DNA of 64,000 nt from Nitrospira sp. (lineage in GTDB: Bacteria > Nitrospirota > Nitrospiria > Nitrospirales > Nitrospiraceae): contig BQWY01000001.1 in NCBI GenBank assembly GCA_036984305.1, forward strand, positions 3,679,501-3,743,500. The letters are read 5' to 3'. Below the pieces are notes generated by a model that had not been told where the DNA came from, did not search any database, and saw only the letters and a list, made by a program, of their open reading frames with translations. Below, in pieces: positions 52,491 to 61,762 of this stretch. The stretch's first letter is position 1, and the number at the start of each line of letters is the position of its first letter. Made by a program: the position numbers and the translations under genes.

Positions 52491-53949
52491 CGGGTTTGTC
52501 TTCGATCGTGATTCCGTCTGACGCCAAGAGACTTCGAATTTGATCGGCTTTTTGGAATTCTCGCCTGCTCCTCAGGTCCGCTCTTTCGGCAAGCTTTTGT
52601 TCAATGTCGGCGTCAGAAAATCGAATTGCTGCCGCCCCGATATCGTTCACGTCGATTCGGTCTTCTATGTGTACTTTGCGTGGATTGAACTGCCATGTCT
52701 CCAATTGAAAAAGCTCCAGCACTGCCCCCAACCGTCGGAACTCTTCTCGCGCCTGACGACGACTCAAATCTGAAAGTCCCGTTTCGAGCAGCTTGTTGAC
52801 CTCGCCACGAAAGCGTTGGAATTCCGCCACTGCCACCGGGGTATTCAGATCGTCGTCCATGGCTCGCTCGAATCCCAGACGGATTCGATCGACCGACTCT
52901 TTTAACCTCTCATTCTCGATTGCGTCGTTCGATCCGGACTCTTTCAGCCGTTCAAAGAGATCGTAAAACCCATCGAGCGCGCTTTTCGCTTTCCGTAAGC
53001 CCTCGTCGGAAAAATCAAGCGGCCCACGATAGTGCGTGGCGAGAAGGAAATACCGCAGCACTTCCCCCGTCGTCTTTTCCGTCCACCCCTGTTCTGCGCG
53101 CAAGGTCTCGAAGATTTCTCGAATCGTGAAGAAATTACCGAGCGATTTTGACATCTTTTCCTTGTTGACCTGCACAAACCCGTTGTGTACCCAGAAACGG
53201 GCGAACTCCTTCCCGGTGGCTCCACAAGACTGCGCCATCTCGTTCTCATGATGGGGGAAGATCAAGTCCATGCCACCGCCGTGAATGTCGAAAGTTTCCC
53301 CCAGATGGCGGATCGACATAGCCGAGCATTCGATGTGCCACCCCGGGCGGCCGGGTCCCCATGGACTGGGCCACGCGGGTTCCCCAGGCTTGGACGCTTT
53401 CCAAAGCGCGAAATCCATCGGATTGCGCTTGCGCTCGTCCACCTCGATCCGGGCCCCAACGAGCAATTCAACCAACTTTCTCTTCGACAATCGCCCATAT
53501 CCTTCGTAACGTGCCACGTCGAAGTACACATCGCCGTTGTTCCGATAGGCGAGTTTCTTGGCAATCAAGATTTCTACCAGGTTGATGATATCCACCATAT
53601 GGTCCGTAGCCTTGGGTTCCCTAGTCGCCCGTCGGACGCCGAGTCGCCCCATATCGTCATAGTAGGCCTGGATGAACTTCTTGGTGACCATCTCATAGGG
53701 CACACCCTGATCATTGGCCCGTTTGATAATCTTGTCGTCCACGTCCGTAAAATTTTTGACAAACTCGACGGAAAACCCGCGGTATTCCAAGTAGCGCCGC
53801 AGCACGTCGAAGATCAATGCACTCCTCGCATGACCCACGTGGCAGTAGTCGTAGACCGTGACCCCACAGACGTACATCCTGACGGAACCCGGCACCAGGG
53901 ACGCAAACGTCTCCTTAGCACCTGACAGAGTATTGTAGAGTTTCAGCAT
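52465..53949 (-). CDS. cysS: Cysteinyl-tRNA synthetase
   Basis: This class I aminoacyl-tRNA synthetase of 494 residues charges tRNA-Cys. The signature CGVTVYDYCHVGHAR contains the zinc cysteine and HIGH-type motif, followed by the zinc region SAMSIRHLGETFDIHGGGMDL. The KMSKS loop is KMSKSLGNFF. The C-terminal helical anticodon region has the usual length. It sits between rlmB and the DedA gene, 3 bases from the latter, so they are one transcript. Confidence 0.96.
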   Translation of the reverse strand: MLKLYNTLSGAKETFASLVPGSVRMYVCGVTVYDYCHVGHARSALIFDVLRRYLEYRGFSVEFVKNFTDVDDKIIKRANDQGVPYEMVTKKFIQAYYDDMGRLGVRRATREPKATDHMVDIINLVEILIAKKLAYRNNGDVYFDVARYEGYGRLSKRKLVELLVGARIEVDERKRNPMDFALWKASKPGEPAWPSPWGPGRPGWHIECSAMSIRHLGETFDIHGGGMDLIFPHHENEMAQSCGATGKEFARFWVHNGFVQVNKEKMSKSLGNFFTIREIFETLRAEQGWTEKTTGEVLRYFLLATHYRGPLDFSDEGLRKAKSALDGFYDLFERLKESGSNDAIENERLKESVDRIRLGFERAMDDDLNTPVAVAEFQRFRGEVNKLLETGLSDLSRRQAREEFRRLGAVLELFQLETWQFNPRKVHIEDRIDVNDIGAAAIRFSDADIEQKLAERADLRSRREFQKADQIRSLLASDGITIEDKPDGTTRWKR

Positions 53950-53952
53950 CGC

Positions 53953-54600
53953 TTATACTGAACTCGCATTGTCCGTCCCACGACGAGGCCAATGGGACCG
54001 GAGAAAATAGACGAGAGCGACAAAGAGTGCGACACCAATGACAATATCGATCTGGTGAAAATACTGTCGCAGCCCGTCCCAGTGCTCCCCCATCACCATG
54101 CCGATGTAGGCCAGCAAGAGACACCACGGGAACGCGCCGATGAAGGAGTACACGACGAATCGCCAAAACGGCATCTTGGCAATCCCGGCAGGCAAGGAGA
54201 TGAACGTCCGGATAACCGGCAGGAGGCGACCGATCAACACCGCCCACTCACCATACCGCGCAAACCACCGATCGGCATGATCGAGATCCTGCGGGCGAAT
54301 CAGCATGTATGGTCCATACCGCTCCACGAATGGACGGCCTCCATACACGCCGGCATAGTACGCCACAATCGAGCCCAGGACGTTGCCGATTGTCCCGGCC
54401 AGCGTCACGCCGAGCAACGTAAATTGTCCGTTCAAGACCAGATAGCCCGAGAAGGGCATGATAATCTCACTGGGCAGAGGGATGCAGGCACTTTCAATCG
54501 CCATAGTCAGGACGATCCCCGTATAGCCCAAAGCAGAAATGGTCGCAATGATGAATCGACTCAGTTCGGCTACGATATATTCGATCAGCTCACCAATCAT
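53953..54600 (-). CDS. DedA-family membrane protein
   Basis: This 215-residue inner-membrane protein has the DedA fold: AISALGYTGIVLTMAIESACIPLPSEIIMPFSGYL at the start with the ESA and PSE motifs, and RYGEWAVLIGRLLPVIRTFISLPAGIAKM with the conserved R and G..R motifs. Four or more membrane helices follow. DedA proteins act as lipid flippases (including undecaprenyl-phosphate recycling in some members). Its first codon overlaps the surE stop as ATGA. Confidence 0.9.
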   Translation of the reverse strand: MIGELIEYIVAELSRFIIATISALGYTGIVLTMAIESACIPLPSEIIMPFSGYLVLNGQFTLLGVTLAGTIGNVLGSIVAYYAGVYGGRPFVERYGPYMLIRPQDLDHADRWFARYGEWAVLIGRLLPVIRTFISLPAGIAKMPFWRFVVYSFIGAFPWCLLLAYIGMVMGEHWDGLRQYFHQIDIVIGVALFVALVYFLRSHWPRRGTDNASSV

Positions 54601-55400
54601 GCCCCAGCCCCCTGGCTTACGCTACGTCGACGAGTACTCGTGCTGGTTTCGACAAAGGGAGGCCAGCGGCGAATCTCCTCTAAGACATCCACATGCGTCA
54701 TGTCGAGATGGAGCGGAGTCACCGACACATACCGCTCGCGCAAGGCGGTATGATCGGAATCAGCTTGGCGCTTCCACGTGATTCGTGTACCAGCAATCCA
54801 GTAATAGTGTCGCCCGTGAGGGTCGAGCTTTTCGATGATCGGGTTGTCAAATCGGCGTCGACTCAATCGCGTCACTCGCAAACCTCGAATCGCGGCTCTG
54901 GGCTGGTCGGGCACATTCATGTTCAGCAAGGTCTCCGGCGGCAAGGCCTGATAGAGCATCATCCGCGCCACAACCAAGGCATAGGCCGCTCCGACCGGAA
55001 ATCGGAAGCGTTCGCGTCCTTCTTGCGACACGGCCAGTGACGGGATTCCCATAATCGTCCCTTCAAGCGCCGCCGACACAGTTCCCGAATAGGTCACGTC
55101 GTCTCCGAGATTCACCCCTCGGTTGATGCCGGATACGAGCAGGGCCGGACGCTTGGGGAGCACCTGCTGCACAGCAAGGTTCACGCAATCGGTCGGCGTC
55201 CCGTTTACGCTATACCAGCGGGCCCGCACACGCGTGACCCGCAGCGGTTTGTGAAGCGTCAACGCATGGCCAACGGCCGTCCGTTCCCGATCAGGCGCGA
55301 CGACCCACACGGTCCCGAGACGTGACATGACCCGCGCCAGGGCCTGTAGGCCTACCGAGGAGATACCGTCGTCGTTGGTTATGAGTATGGTCGGCGACAC
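54597..55400 (-). CDS. surE: 5'/3'-nucleotidase SurE
   Basis: This 267-residue metal-dependent nucleotidase opens with ILITNDDGISSVGLQALA, the DD active-site motif of SurE, and later has the LALDKPLRVTRVRAR-like region and VSGINRGVNLGDDVTYSGTVSAALEGT, which is highly conserved. The start is GTG at 55400, with no strong ribosome site visible. It is preceded by tRNA-Pro and its terminator and is followed by the DedA gene with a 4-base overlap. Confidence 0.94.
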   Translation of the reverse strand: MSPTILITNDDGISSVGLQALARVMSRLGTVWVVAPDRERTAVGHALTLHKPLRVTRVRARWYSVNGTPTDCVNLAVQQVLPKRPALLVSGINRGVNLGDDVTYSGTVSAALEGTIMGIPSLAVSQEGRERFRFPVGAAYALVVARMMLYQALPPETLLNMNVPDQPRAAIRGLRVTRLSRRRFDNPIIEKLDPHGRHYYWIAGTRITWKRQADSDHTALRERYVSVTPLHLDMTHVDVLEEIRRWPPFVETSTSTRRRSVSQGAGA

Positions 55401-55411
55401 GGCCTAAATAC

Positions 55412-55435
55412 AAAAAAAGCTGCCTGAGGCAGCTT
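55412..55435 (-). terminator. Terminator after tRNA-Pro
   Basis: An 8-bp stem (55417-55424 with 55428-55435, 3-base loop) is followed on the minus strand by seven T (55412-55418). It lies between the tRNA-Pro gene and surE and should end the tRNA transcript. Confidence 0.85.
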
Positions 55436-55524
55436 CAATGTCCATCGTCCATTAAGCGTTGCGCGGGCCGAATGGGGTCAATCGCCGGGAGGACCCTCTC
55501 GCCAGCATACCTTGTCAAACATAC

Positions 55525-55601
55525 TGGTCGGGGCGGCGGGATTTGAACCCACGACCCCTCGCACCCCAAGCGAGTGCGCTACCGGGCTGCGCCACGCCCC
55601 G
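55525..55601 (-). tRNA. tRNA-Pro (anticodon GGG)
   Basis: On the minus strand a 77-nt cloverleaf is visible. The acceptor stem CGGGGCG pairs with CGCCCCG. The anticodon arm CTCGC-TTGGGGT-GCGAG gives anticodon GGG (codon CCC). The T-arm contains the GTTCAAATCC loop, and the CCA end is encoded in the gene. It follows the MerR gene and has its own terminator. Confidence 0.95.
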
Positions 55602-55666
55602 ACCCAAGCACGTTCGCCATCAGAACATACACCGCAACCGTCTCCGGAATCCACCATGAGATCACG

Positions 55667-56071
55667 TCACGACGCTTCGGTGCGGGAGTGGACCTCCAAC
55701 AATCGAAGAATGGCCTGCAGATCACCTCGGAGCCGCGTGGCGATCTCCCTGGGCGATTTCTTCCCCTGCGCATGGCGCCCCCGCCGCGACCAAAACCGCT
55801 TGACGCCTTCAAGGGTATGCCCCTCGTCATAGAGCATGCGGCGAATCTCAAGCACGGTCTCAATATCGCGCTGGACGTATAACCGTTGATTCCCACGGCT
55901 TTTCTTTGGCCTTAGGAAGGTGAACTGAGACTCCCAAAACCGAAGCACGTAGGCGGGCAATTTGGTGATTGCGCTGACCTCGCCGATTTTGTAGAACACC
56001 TTCGTCCCGAGCCTGGGGACGCTGTGGTGAGGATTGCTCCGCGCGGTGGAGGTAGACGTCCTAAGATCCAT
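55667..56071 (-). CDS. MerR-family transcriptional regulator
   Basis: This 134-residue protein has the MerR winged-helix domain: FYKIGEVSAITKLPAYVLRFWESQF, the recognition KSRGNQRLYVQRDIETVLEIRRMLYDEGHTLEGVKRF, then a basic C-terminus. It has no metal- or drug-binding C-terminal domain, which is typical for the short MerR genes next to ihfA. The ATG at 56071 overlaps the ihfA stop; a TTG one codon upstream is possible. The targets are unknown. Confidence 0.88.
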   Translation of the reverse strand: MDLRTSTSTARSNPHHSVPRLGTKVFYKIGEVSAITKLPAYVLRFWESQFTFLRPKKSRGNQRLYVQRDIETVLEIRRMLYDEGHTLEGVKRFWSRRGRHAQGKKSPREIATRLRGDLQAILRLLEVHSRTEAS

Positions 56072-56346
56072 CAAGAGTTGACGTATTTTTTAAACACCTG
56101 GCTTGGACGGAACGTCACCACGCGACGCGGCGTGATTCCGATCTCTTCTCCCGTCCGTGGATTGCGGCCCTTCCGTGGCCCCTTGCTACGCACAATGAAG
56201 TTGCCAAAGCCCGCAATTTTGACCGATTCGCCTTTGTTGAGCACGGCTTTCAGCATGTTGAGGATGAGCTCGACAATATCCGCGGCTTCGTTCTTCGAGA
56301 TCCCAACCTGCTTGAAGATTTCGTTCGCGATGTCAGCCTTTCTCAT
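56071..56346 (-). CDS. ihfA: Integration host factor alpha subunit / HU-family protein
   Basis: This 91-residue nucleoid protein belongs to the HU/IHF family: MRKADIANEIFKQVGISKNEAADIVELIL, then VKIAGFGNFIVRSKGPRKGRNPRTGEEIGI with the beta-arm proline in NPRTGE and the end VTFRPSQVFKKYVNS. It bends DNA as part of an IHF heterodimer; IHF is commonly needed for sigma-54 promoters such as the one proposed at 44.6 kb. The gene starts behind GCAGGGGGGA and is coupled to the MerR gene. Confidence 0.92.
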   Translation of the reverse strand: MRKADIANEIFKQVGISKNEAADIVELILNMLKAVLNKGESVKIAGFGNFIVRSKGPRKGRNPRTGEEIGITPRRVVTFRPSQVFKKYVNS

Positions 56347-56485
56347 GCTTCCCCCCTGCTACGCCATCGACGCCCAAAGCCCTGCCCAAGCTCTCGACTC
56401 GACAGAGGTAAATTTTCACATAAGTTACGCGAGGTTACCCGATCTGTCAAGCTAAACTCCACGCTGGCGGTGGCAATGGGCCTCT

Positions 56486-58132
56486 TTACTGCGCTCGATC
56501 CCGCCTCAAAAGCTTGTATTCAATGCCGTCCGCAAGGGCCTGCCAACTGGCCTCCATGATGTTTTCTGAAACCCCAACGGTCCCCCATTTTTCTTTTTGA
56601 TCTCCGGACTCGATCAAGACACGTACTTTTGCTCCCGTACCCTGAGTGGCCGCCAAGACTCGGACCTTGTAGTCCAGTAGGCGAACTTCGCGGAGTTCAG
56701 GGTAAAACTTTTCGAGCGCCTTCCGGAGCGCATGATCAAGCGCATTCACCGGGCCTTTCCCAACGGCAGCCGTATGCTCGACTTCGGCACCAACCTGAAC
56801 CATGACCGTTGCCTCCGAGCGTGATTCGAGATCGTTTTCCCCCTTTTCGACGATGACGCGGAATCCCAACAACTGGAAGGACGGACGATGGGTTCCGAGG
56901 GCCTTGCGCACCAACAGCTCGAACGAGCCTTCCGCACCTTCGTATTGATAACCCTCATTCTCCCGCGCCTTGAGCGTTGTCACCAGTTCGTGCGTCGCGG
57001 CTTGGTTTTTTCGCAGCGAAATGCCAAACCCCTCGACCTTTGCCAACAAACCGCTCCGCCCGGCATAGTCGGACACCAGGAATCGCTGGCGATTTCCGAC
57101 CAATTCCGGGCGTACGTGCTCGTAGGTGGAGGCATTCTTTTGTACCGCATGAATATGCACCCCGCCTTTATGAGCAAACGCCGAATCGCCCACGTATGGT
57201 TGATGCTTATCCGGCACCAGATTTGCGATTTCAGCCACGAAGTGGGAGACCACACGCAGTCGTGACATCCGTTCCCCTAGGACCGGTCTGCCCATCTTGA
57301 GCTGGAGGTTCGGAAGAATCGAACAGAGATTGGCATTTCCACATCGCTCACCGATACCGTTGATCGTTCCTTGGACTTGACGGACGCCGGTCTCAAGGGC
57401 CATCACTGAGTTGGCGACGGCCATCTCACAATCATTATGCGCGTGGATGCCCAGGGGGACCGGGACCACGCGACTGACCACGGAGCAGATCTCCCGAATT
57501 TCCCAGGGCATCGCCCCACCGTTCGTATCGCAAAGGATAATGCGCTGAGCACCAGCTTGAACGGCACGCTGCAATGTCCGGATCGCGTATTCGGGATCCA
57601 TTTTATATCCATCGAAAAAATGCTCCGCATCGTAGAACACCTGTCGCCCTTTCGACCGCAGGTAATCGATAGACTCACCGATGAGATCCAAATTCTTAGC
57701 GAGAGAGATGCCCAGCGCGTCGGTGACGTGGAGAGGCCAACTCTTGCCGAAAATCGTGATGGTCCCGGTTTCCGATGCCAGCAAGGCCTGGAGATTTGGA
57801 TCCCTTCGCACGGGATTGCTTGCCTTCCGAGTCGAGCCAAACGCCACAACTGTGGCGTGCTTCAGAGGTACCGTTTTGATGAGACGGAAAAACTCAATAT
57901 CTTTTGGATTAGCGCCCGGCCATCCGCCTTCGATGAAGTCGACGCCCAATTCGTCTAGCCGACACGCGATCAAGACCTTGTCATCGGCCGAGAAACTAAC
58001 GTCTTCAGACTGAGCGCCGTCACGTAACGTCGTATCGTATACTTCCAGGTCTGCCTTGGTAGCCGACACACGAGGCGACGCCATGACGTTGGACAACTGG
58101 GTGGACTGATGTCGTGATACTCGACGAGCCAT
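56486..58132 (-). CDS. cimA: (R)-citramalate synthase
   Basis: This 548-residue enzyme condenses pyruvate with acetyl-CoA to (R)-citramalate, the first step of the threonine-independent isoleucine route. The barrel starts with EVYDTTLRDGAQSEDVSF; further motifs are GADEL-like DFIEGGWPGANPKD, LCDTNGGAMPWEI, IHAHNDCEMAVANSVM and NGIGERCGNANL. The C-terminal regulatory LeuA allosteric-type domain begins near SFELLVRKALG. The length and DFIEGGWPG motif place it with CimA rather than LeuA. It follows the aspartate kinase gene by 36 bases, so it belongs to the amino-acid operon. Confidence 0.9.
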   Translation of the reverse strand: MARRVSRHQSTQLSNVMASPRVSATKADLEVYDTTLRDGAQSEDVSFSADDKVLIACRLDELGVDFIEGGWPGANPKDIEFFRLIKTVPLKHATVVAFGSTRKASNPVRRDPNLQALLASETGTITIFGKSWPLHVTDALGISLAKNLDLIGESIDYLRSKGRQVFYDAEHFFDGYKMDPEYAIRTLQRAVQAGAQRIILCDTNGGAMPWEIREICSVVSRVVPVPLGIHAHNDCEMAVANSVMALETGVRQVQGTINGIGERCGNANLCSILPNLQLKMGRPVLGERMSRLRVVSHFVAEIANLVPDKHQPYVGDSAFAHKGGVHIHAVQKNASTYEHVRPELVGNRQRFLVSDYAGRSGLLAKVEGFGISLRKNQAATHELVTTLKARENEGYQYEGAEGSFELLVRKALGTHRPSFQLLGFRVIVEKGENDLESRSEATVMVQVGAEVEHTAAVGKGPVNALDHALRKALEKFYPELREVRLLDYKVRVLAATQGTGAKVRVLIESGDQKEKWGTVGVSENIMEASWQALADGIEYKLLRRDRAQ

Positions 58133-58168
58133 AAATTGCCTGTCAATCTCTTTGTAATTACGCCGTGC

Positions 58169-59395
58169 TCATACAACGGGAACTGCATCCAACCCAAAGG
58201 CTGAATGGAGAGCCCGCATTGCCAATTCCATGTACTTTTCCTCTATGACACAGGAGATTTTGATCTCCGACGTGCTGATCATCATGATGTTGATCCGTTC
58301 GTGTGACAGCACGTCGAACATTTTGGCCGCCACACCTGAGTGTGATCGCATACCCACACCGACCAGAGAGACTTTTGCGATCGACTCGGTCACGGCCACG
58401 GATTTCGCCTCGACTTCTTTCGCCAGTTGCTGGACCAGGTCGACCGCCTTGGGAAGATCGACACGCGGAACCGTGAATGAAATGTCAGTCATATCGGCCT
58501 GGCTAACGTTTTGAATGATCATATCTACAAGGATGTTCGCCTCGGCCACCGGGCCGAATATCCTCGCTGCAATACCAGGGTGGTCCGGCACGCCCACGAT
58601 CGTGATCTTGGCTTGATTACGATCTCCACTGACTCCCGACACCATCACGCGTTCCATGTCGGCATCTTCTCGTGTCACGAGCGTTCCCTTTCCGTCCTTA
58701 AAACTCGACCGGACCTCGATCGGCACGTTGTATTTTGCCGCAAATTCGACCGAACGGCTCTGTAGCACCTTTGCGCCTAGGCTGGCCAACTCCAACATCT
58801 CCTCGTAGGCGACGCGGTCCAACCGTCGGGCAGCCGGCACCACGTTGGGATCGGCCGTATAAACGCCGTCAACGTCTGTAAAGATGATACAGCGGTCCGC
58901 TCTCAACGCACCGGCAAGGGCAACGGCCGTGAGATCGGACCCGCCCCGCCCAAGCGTGGTCACATCGTTCTGATCGTTGATACCCTGAAATCCAGCCACG
59001 ACGGGGACCACACCGCGCTCGAGAGCGTGCGTGATGCGTTCCGCCGTTACGCGGGTAATGCGGGCCTTCGTATGAGAATTATCCGTCATGATTCCCACCT
59101 GACGCCCTGTAAAGGAGCGGGCATCGACTCCCCGCCCTCGCAACGCCATCGCTAGCAATGCGATCGTCACACGCTCTCCGGTCGAGAGCAACAGGTCCAA
59201 TTCGCGCTCGTCGGGACGAGAGGTCATCTCATGGGCCAATCGAATCAGCCGATCGGTTTCACCGCTCATCGCCGACAAGACCACCACCACACGATGTCCT
59301 TCGCCGCAAGCCTTTGCCACCCGGTCCGCCACACAATGGATCCGTTCGACCGTTCCCACGGAGGTACCGCCGTATTTGTGCACGATGACGGCCAT
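58169..59395 (-). CDS. lysC: Aspartate kinase
   Basis: The start at 59395 is fixed by AAGG upstream, and translation begins with [19 protein letters not shown], the standard aspartokinase opening. The 408-residue enzyme has TFTGRQVGI-like and [39 protein letters not shown] motifs, and two ACT domains ([38 protein letters not shown]) near the C-terminus for lysine/threonine feedback. It phosphorylates aspartate to start lysine, threonine and methionine synthesis. Only the final seven bases separate it from the apgM-like gene. Confidence 0.95.
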   Translation of the reverse strand: MAVIVHKYGGTSVGTVERIHCVADRVAKACGEGHRVVVVLSAMSGETDRLIRLAHEMTSRPDERELDLLLSTGERVTIALLAMALRGRGVDARSFTGRQVGIMTDNSHTKARITRVTAERITHALERGVVPVVAGFQGINDQNDVTTLGRGGSDLTAVALAGALRADRCIIFTDVDGVYTADPNVVPAARRLDRVAYEEMLELASLGAKVLQSRSVEFAAKYNVPIEVRSSFKDGKGTLVTREDADMERVMVSGVSGDRNQAKITIVGVPDHPGIAARIFGPVAEANILVDMIIQNVSQADMTDISFTVPRVDLPKAVDLVQQLAKEVEAKSVAVTESIAKVSLVGVGMRSHSGVAAKMFDVLSHERINIMMISTSEIKISCVIEEKYMELAMRALHSAFGLDAVPVV

Positions 59396-59402
59396 TTCGA
59401 CC

Positions 59403-60644
59403 TTACTTTTTGAGCAAACGGGTGAGCAACCGCAACCCGTCCCGGATCGGGCTCCCCGAATCAGTCGCATGGGCCTCACTGAAGGCCATTCCGTTGCTTC
59501 GCTCGCCTGCCGCAGGATCGACGACCGCTGCGAGGGCCTTGTAACTGGAGTCGCGCGGGCTCGCCGGATCCTCGGAATGGTCGCACACCAGCATGACCCG
59601 ACCCGAGCCAGTTTTTCGCAACGACTCGACCAGAGGACCCACGAGATCACGGTCGAATGCTTCGATGGCCTTGGCTTGTTCCGCGATGGGCGCCCCACGG
59701 TCCACCAGAGCCGACAAGTCGGTATGCACACACACCAAATCCTTCCGAGCTAATTCGTGCAGCGCACCCTCTCGTATCGCCTGGAGTGCCCCCACCCGCG
59801 AGACCGCCTCATCGAGCTCGATGCTTTCAAAGCCCGTGCAGATCCCGAGCCCGCGATGCAGGTTGCTGGTCGAAACCATGGCACCGCTGATGCCATGCGT
59901 ATCCGGCAATGCTGGCCACCGCGGGGCCCGACCCTGCCCCCAGAGCCACACACAGGTCGCCGTGTGCTGCCCTGCCTCCCGACGATCAAGGTTGACGGGA
60001 TGATCCCGCAGCACCACCACCGAGGCATCCATCACCTTTCTGAGCATTTCCGCGCCGTCGCCGTTGGGAAGGTGCTCTCCGATGGCGTGTCCCTGCACGA
60101 GCAGAGGATCCGTACAACTCGCTCGGTACTTCCCATTCACCCAAACCATATAGTGGTGATGACCCAAACCGGGATAAAATTGAATGGTTTCCGAACCGAT
60201 ACCCTCGTTCAGCGCATCAATCAATTCGCGCGCTTCGTCCGTCTCGATCCCGCCGGCGTTCGCATCCTCCAATACGGCGGATGGACTCAATTTTTTGGCA
60301 TCGAGATTCATTGGCTTCCCGGATGAAGCATGTTCGGAACGCAAAGTGACCAACTGAGCCCGGTACACGATATCGTGTTCACCGACCGAAATCCCCAACC
60401 CCACCGCTTCAAGCGGCGCCGGCCCGGTCGAATATTTCTTCGGATCATAGCCTAGCATGCTGAGCCCCGTCAGCTCCGCTCGTGGCGCGAGACCTTCCAC
60501 GGGAATCGTCACCCAACCGAATTCGCCTGCCCGGGCCAGGCGATCCAAATTCGGGGTATGTGCCGCTTCGAGCAGCGACCTCCCCCCTAACGACGAGCGC
60601 GACCCATCCGCGAATCCTTCACCGTGAATGATGAGATACTTCAT
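59403..60644 (-). CDS. ApgM-like protein, candidate alternative homoserine kinase
   Basis: This 413-residue protein belongs to the cofactor-independent phosphoglycerate mutase (ApgM/alkaline phosphatase superfamily): [69 protein letters not shown] and a C-terminal [10 protein letters not shown]. Two expected active-site residues differ. The Asp in the N-terminal DGxAD is Glu9 here. The nucleophile Ser of the usual GSDVA is replaced (PRAELTG, Ala). It lies between aspartate kinase and thrC, in the place where thrB would be, and some ApgM-like proteins have been reported as homoserine kinases. A kinase role is therefore more likely than mutase. Confidence 0.7.
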   Translation of the reverse strand: MKYLIIHGEGFADGSRSSLGGRSLLEAAHTPNLDRLARAGEFGWVTIPVEGLAPRAELTGLSMLGYDPKKYSTGPAPLEAVGLGISVGEHDIVYRAQLVTLRSEHASSGKPMNLDAKKLSPSAVLEDANAGGIETDEARELIDALNEGIGSETIQFYPGLGHHHYMVWVNGKYRASCTDPLLVQGHAIGEHLPNGDGAEMLRKVMDASVVVLRDHPVNLDRREAGQHTATCVWLWGQGRAPRWPALPDTHGISGAMVSTSNLHRGLGICTGFESIELDEAVSRVGALQAIREGALHELARKDLVCVHTDLSALVDRGAPIAEQAKAIEAFDRDLVGPLVESLRKTGSGRVMLVCDHSEDPASPRDSSYKALAAVVDPAAGERSNGMAFSEAHATDSGSPIRDGLRLLTRLLKK

Positions 60645-60662
60645 GCGCGCAATGCTAACTGC

Positions 60663-61721
60663 CTACAGGTGAAGGAGCCGTGCCACCTCATCTCGACTGG
60701 CCTTCACGGTGATCGGTTGAACCGACACTTTCATAGCCGTGTCCGGGTCCTTGAGCCCATGCCCGGTCAAAGTGCAGACCACGATCTCTCCCTCGTGAAT
60801 CTTCCCCTCGCGCCACATCTTTGTAATGCCCGCTACCGACGCGGCAGACGCCGGTTCACAAAATACACCTTCTTCCCGCGCCACCAACTTGAAGGCCTCC
60901 AGAATCTCTTCATCCGTCACCATCTCAATCGCACCTGCTGATTCCTCCACAGCCGAAAGGGCGCCGTTCCAGCTGGCTGGATTCCCAATCCGAATCGCCG
61001 TGGCAATCGTTTGCGGGCACTCCACCTTGTGCCCCAACACAATCGGCGCGGCACCGGCTGCCTGAAATCCGAACATGCGTGGCACGCGGGAGACTTGGCC
61101 CGCCGTGCGGTACTCGGTATATCCACGCCAGTAAGCAGTGATATTACCTGCGTTGCCGACGGGAAGGGCATGGATCGTCGGTGGTTCGCCGAGTTGGTCG
61201 CACACTTCAAAACTGGCTGTTTTTTGCCCCTCAATGCGAAACGGATTCACTGAGTTGACCAATTCAATGGCATTCGATTCTGCCAGTTCTTTCACGATCG
61301 TCAACGCCTGGTCGAAATTGCCCTCTATCTGAATCACCGTGGCCTGATGCATCATGGCTTGAGAGAGTTTGCCGAGGGCAATTTTGCCAGCGGGGATCAG
61401 CACATACACAGCGAGGCCAGCCCGCGTACCATAGGCGGCCGCGGAGGCCGATGTATTTCCGGTCGACGCGCAGATGACGGCCTTCACCCCAGCCTCGCAA
61501 GCCTTAGAGATGGCCAGGGTCATCCCCCGGTCTTTGAACGATCCTGTCGGATTGGCGCCTTCGAACTTTAGATAGAGGCGTATACCGGGTGCAATGCGTG
61601 CGGCCAGGCGAGAGGCCGGGACGAGCGGTGTGTTGCCTTCCAGCAACGTCACCACGGGCGTCCCCTCCGTCACGGGAAGAAACTTGCGGTACTCTTCGAT
61701 TAAACCCCGCCAGCGCGCCAT
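60663..61721 (-). CDS. thrC: Threonine synthase
   Basis: This PLP enzyme converts O-phosphohomoserine to threonine. The start ATG at 61721 (GTG at 61724 also possible) is preceded by GAGGGA. The 352-residue product shows [15 protein letters not shown], the PLP lysine in [12 protein letters not shown] (Lys63), the glycine loop [13 protein letters not shown] for phosphate binding, and [17 protein letters not shown]. It is of the shorter, bacterial/archaeal type. It is 38 bases after hom and 18 before the apgM-like gene. Confidence 0.95.
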   Translation of the reverse strand: MARWRGLIEEYRKFLPVTEGTPVVTLLEGNTPLVPASRLAARIAPGIRLYLKFEGANPTGSFKDRGMTLAISKACEAGVKAVICASTGNTSASAAAYGTRAGLAVYVLIPAGKIALGKLSQAMMHQATVIQIEGNFDQALTIVKELAESNAIELVNSVNPFRIEGQKTASFEVCDQLGEPPTIHALPVGNAGNITAYWRGYTEYRTAGQVSRVPRMFGFQAAGAAPIVLGHKVECPQTIATAIRIGNPASWNGALSAVEESAGAIEMVTDEEILEAFKLVAREEGVFCEPASAASVAGITKMWREGKIHEGEIVVCTLTGHGLKDPDTAMKVSVQPITVKASRDEVARLLHL

Positions 61722-61762
61722 CACACGAATTCCCTCATAAGCTTCCTCAGAACGTGGACTCG

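Noticed and set aside
56400-56485. Possible terminator between ihfA and cimA
   Set aside because: No stem with a T-run was found; the cimA stop lies close to the ihfA leader and nothing else supports it.
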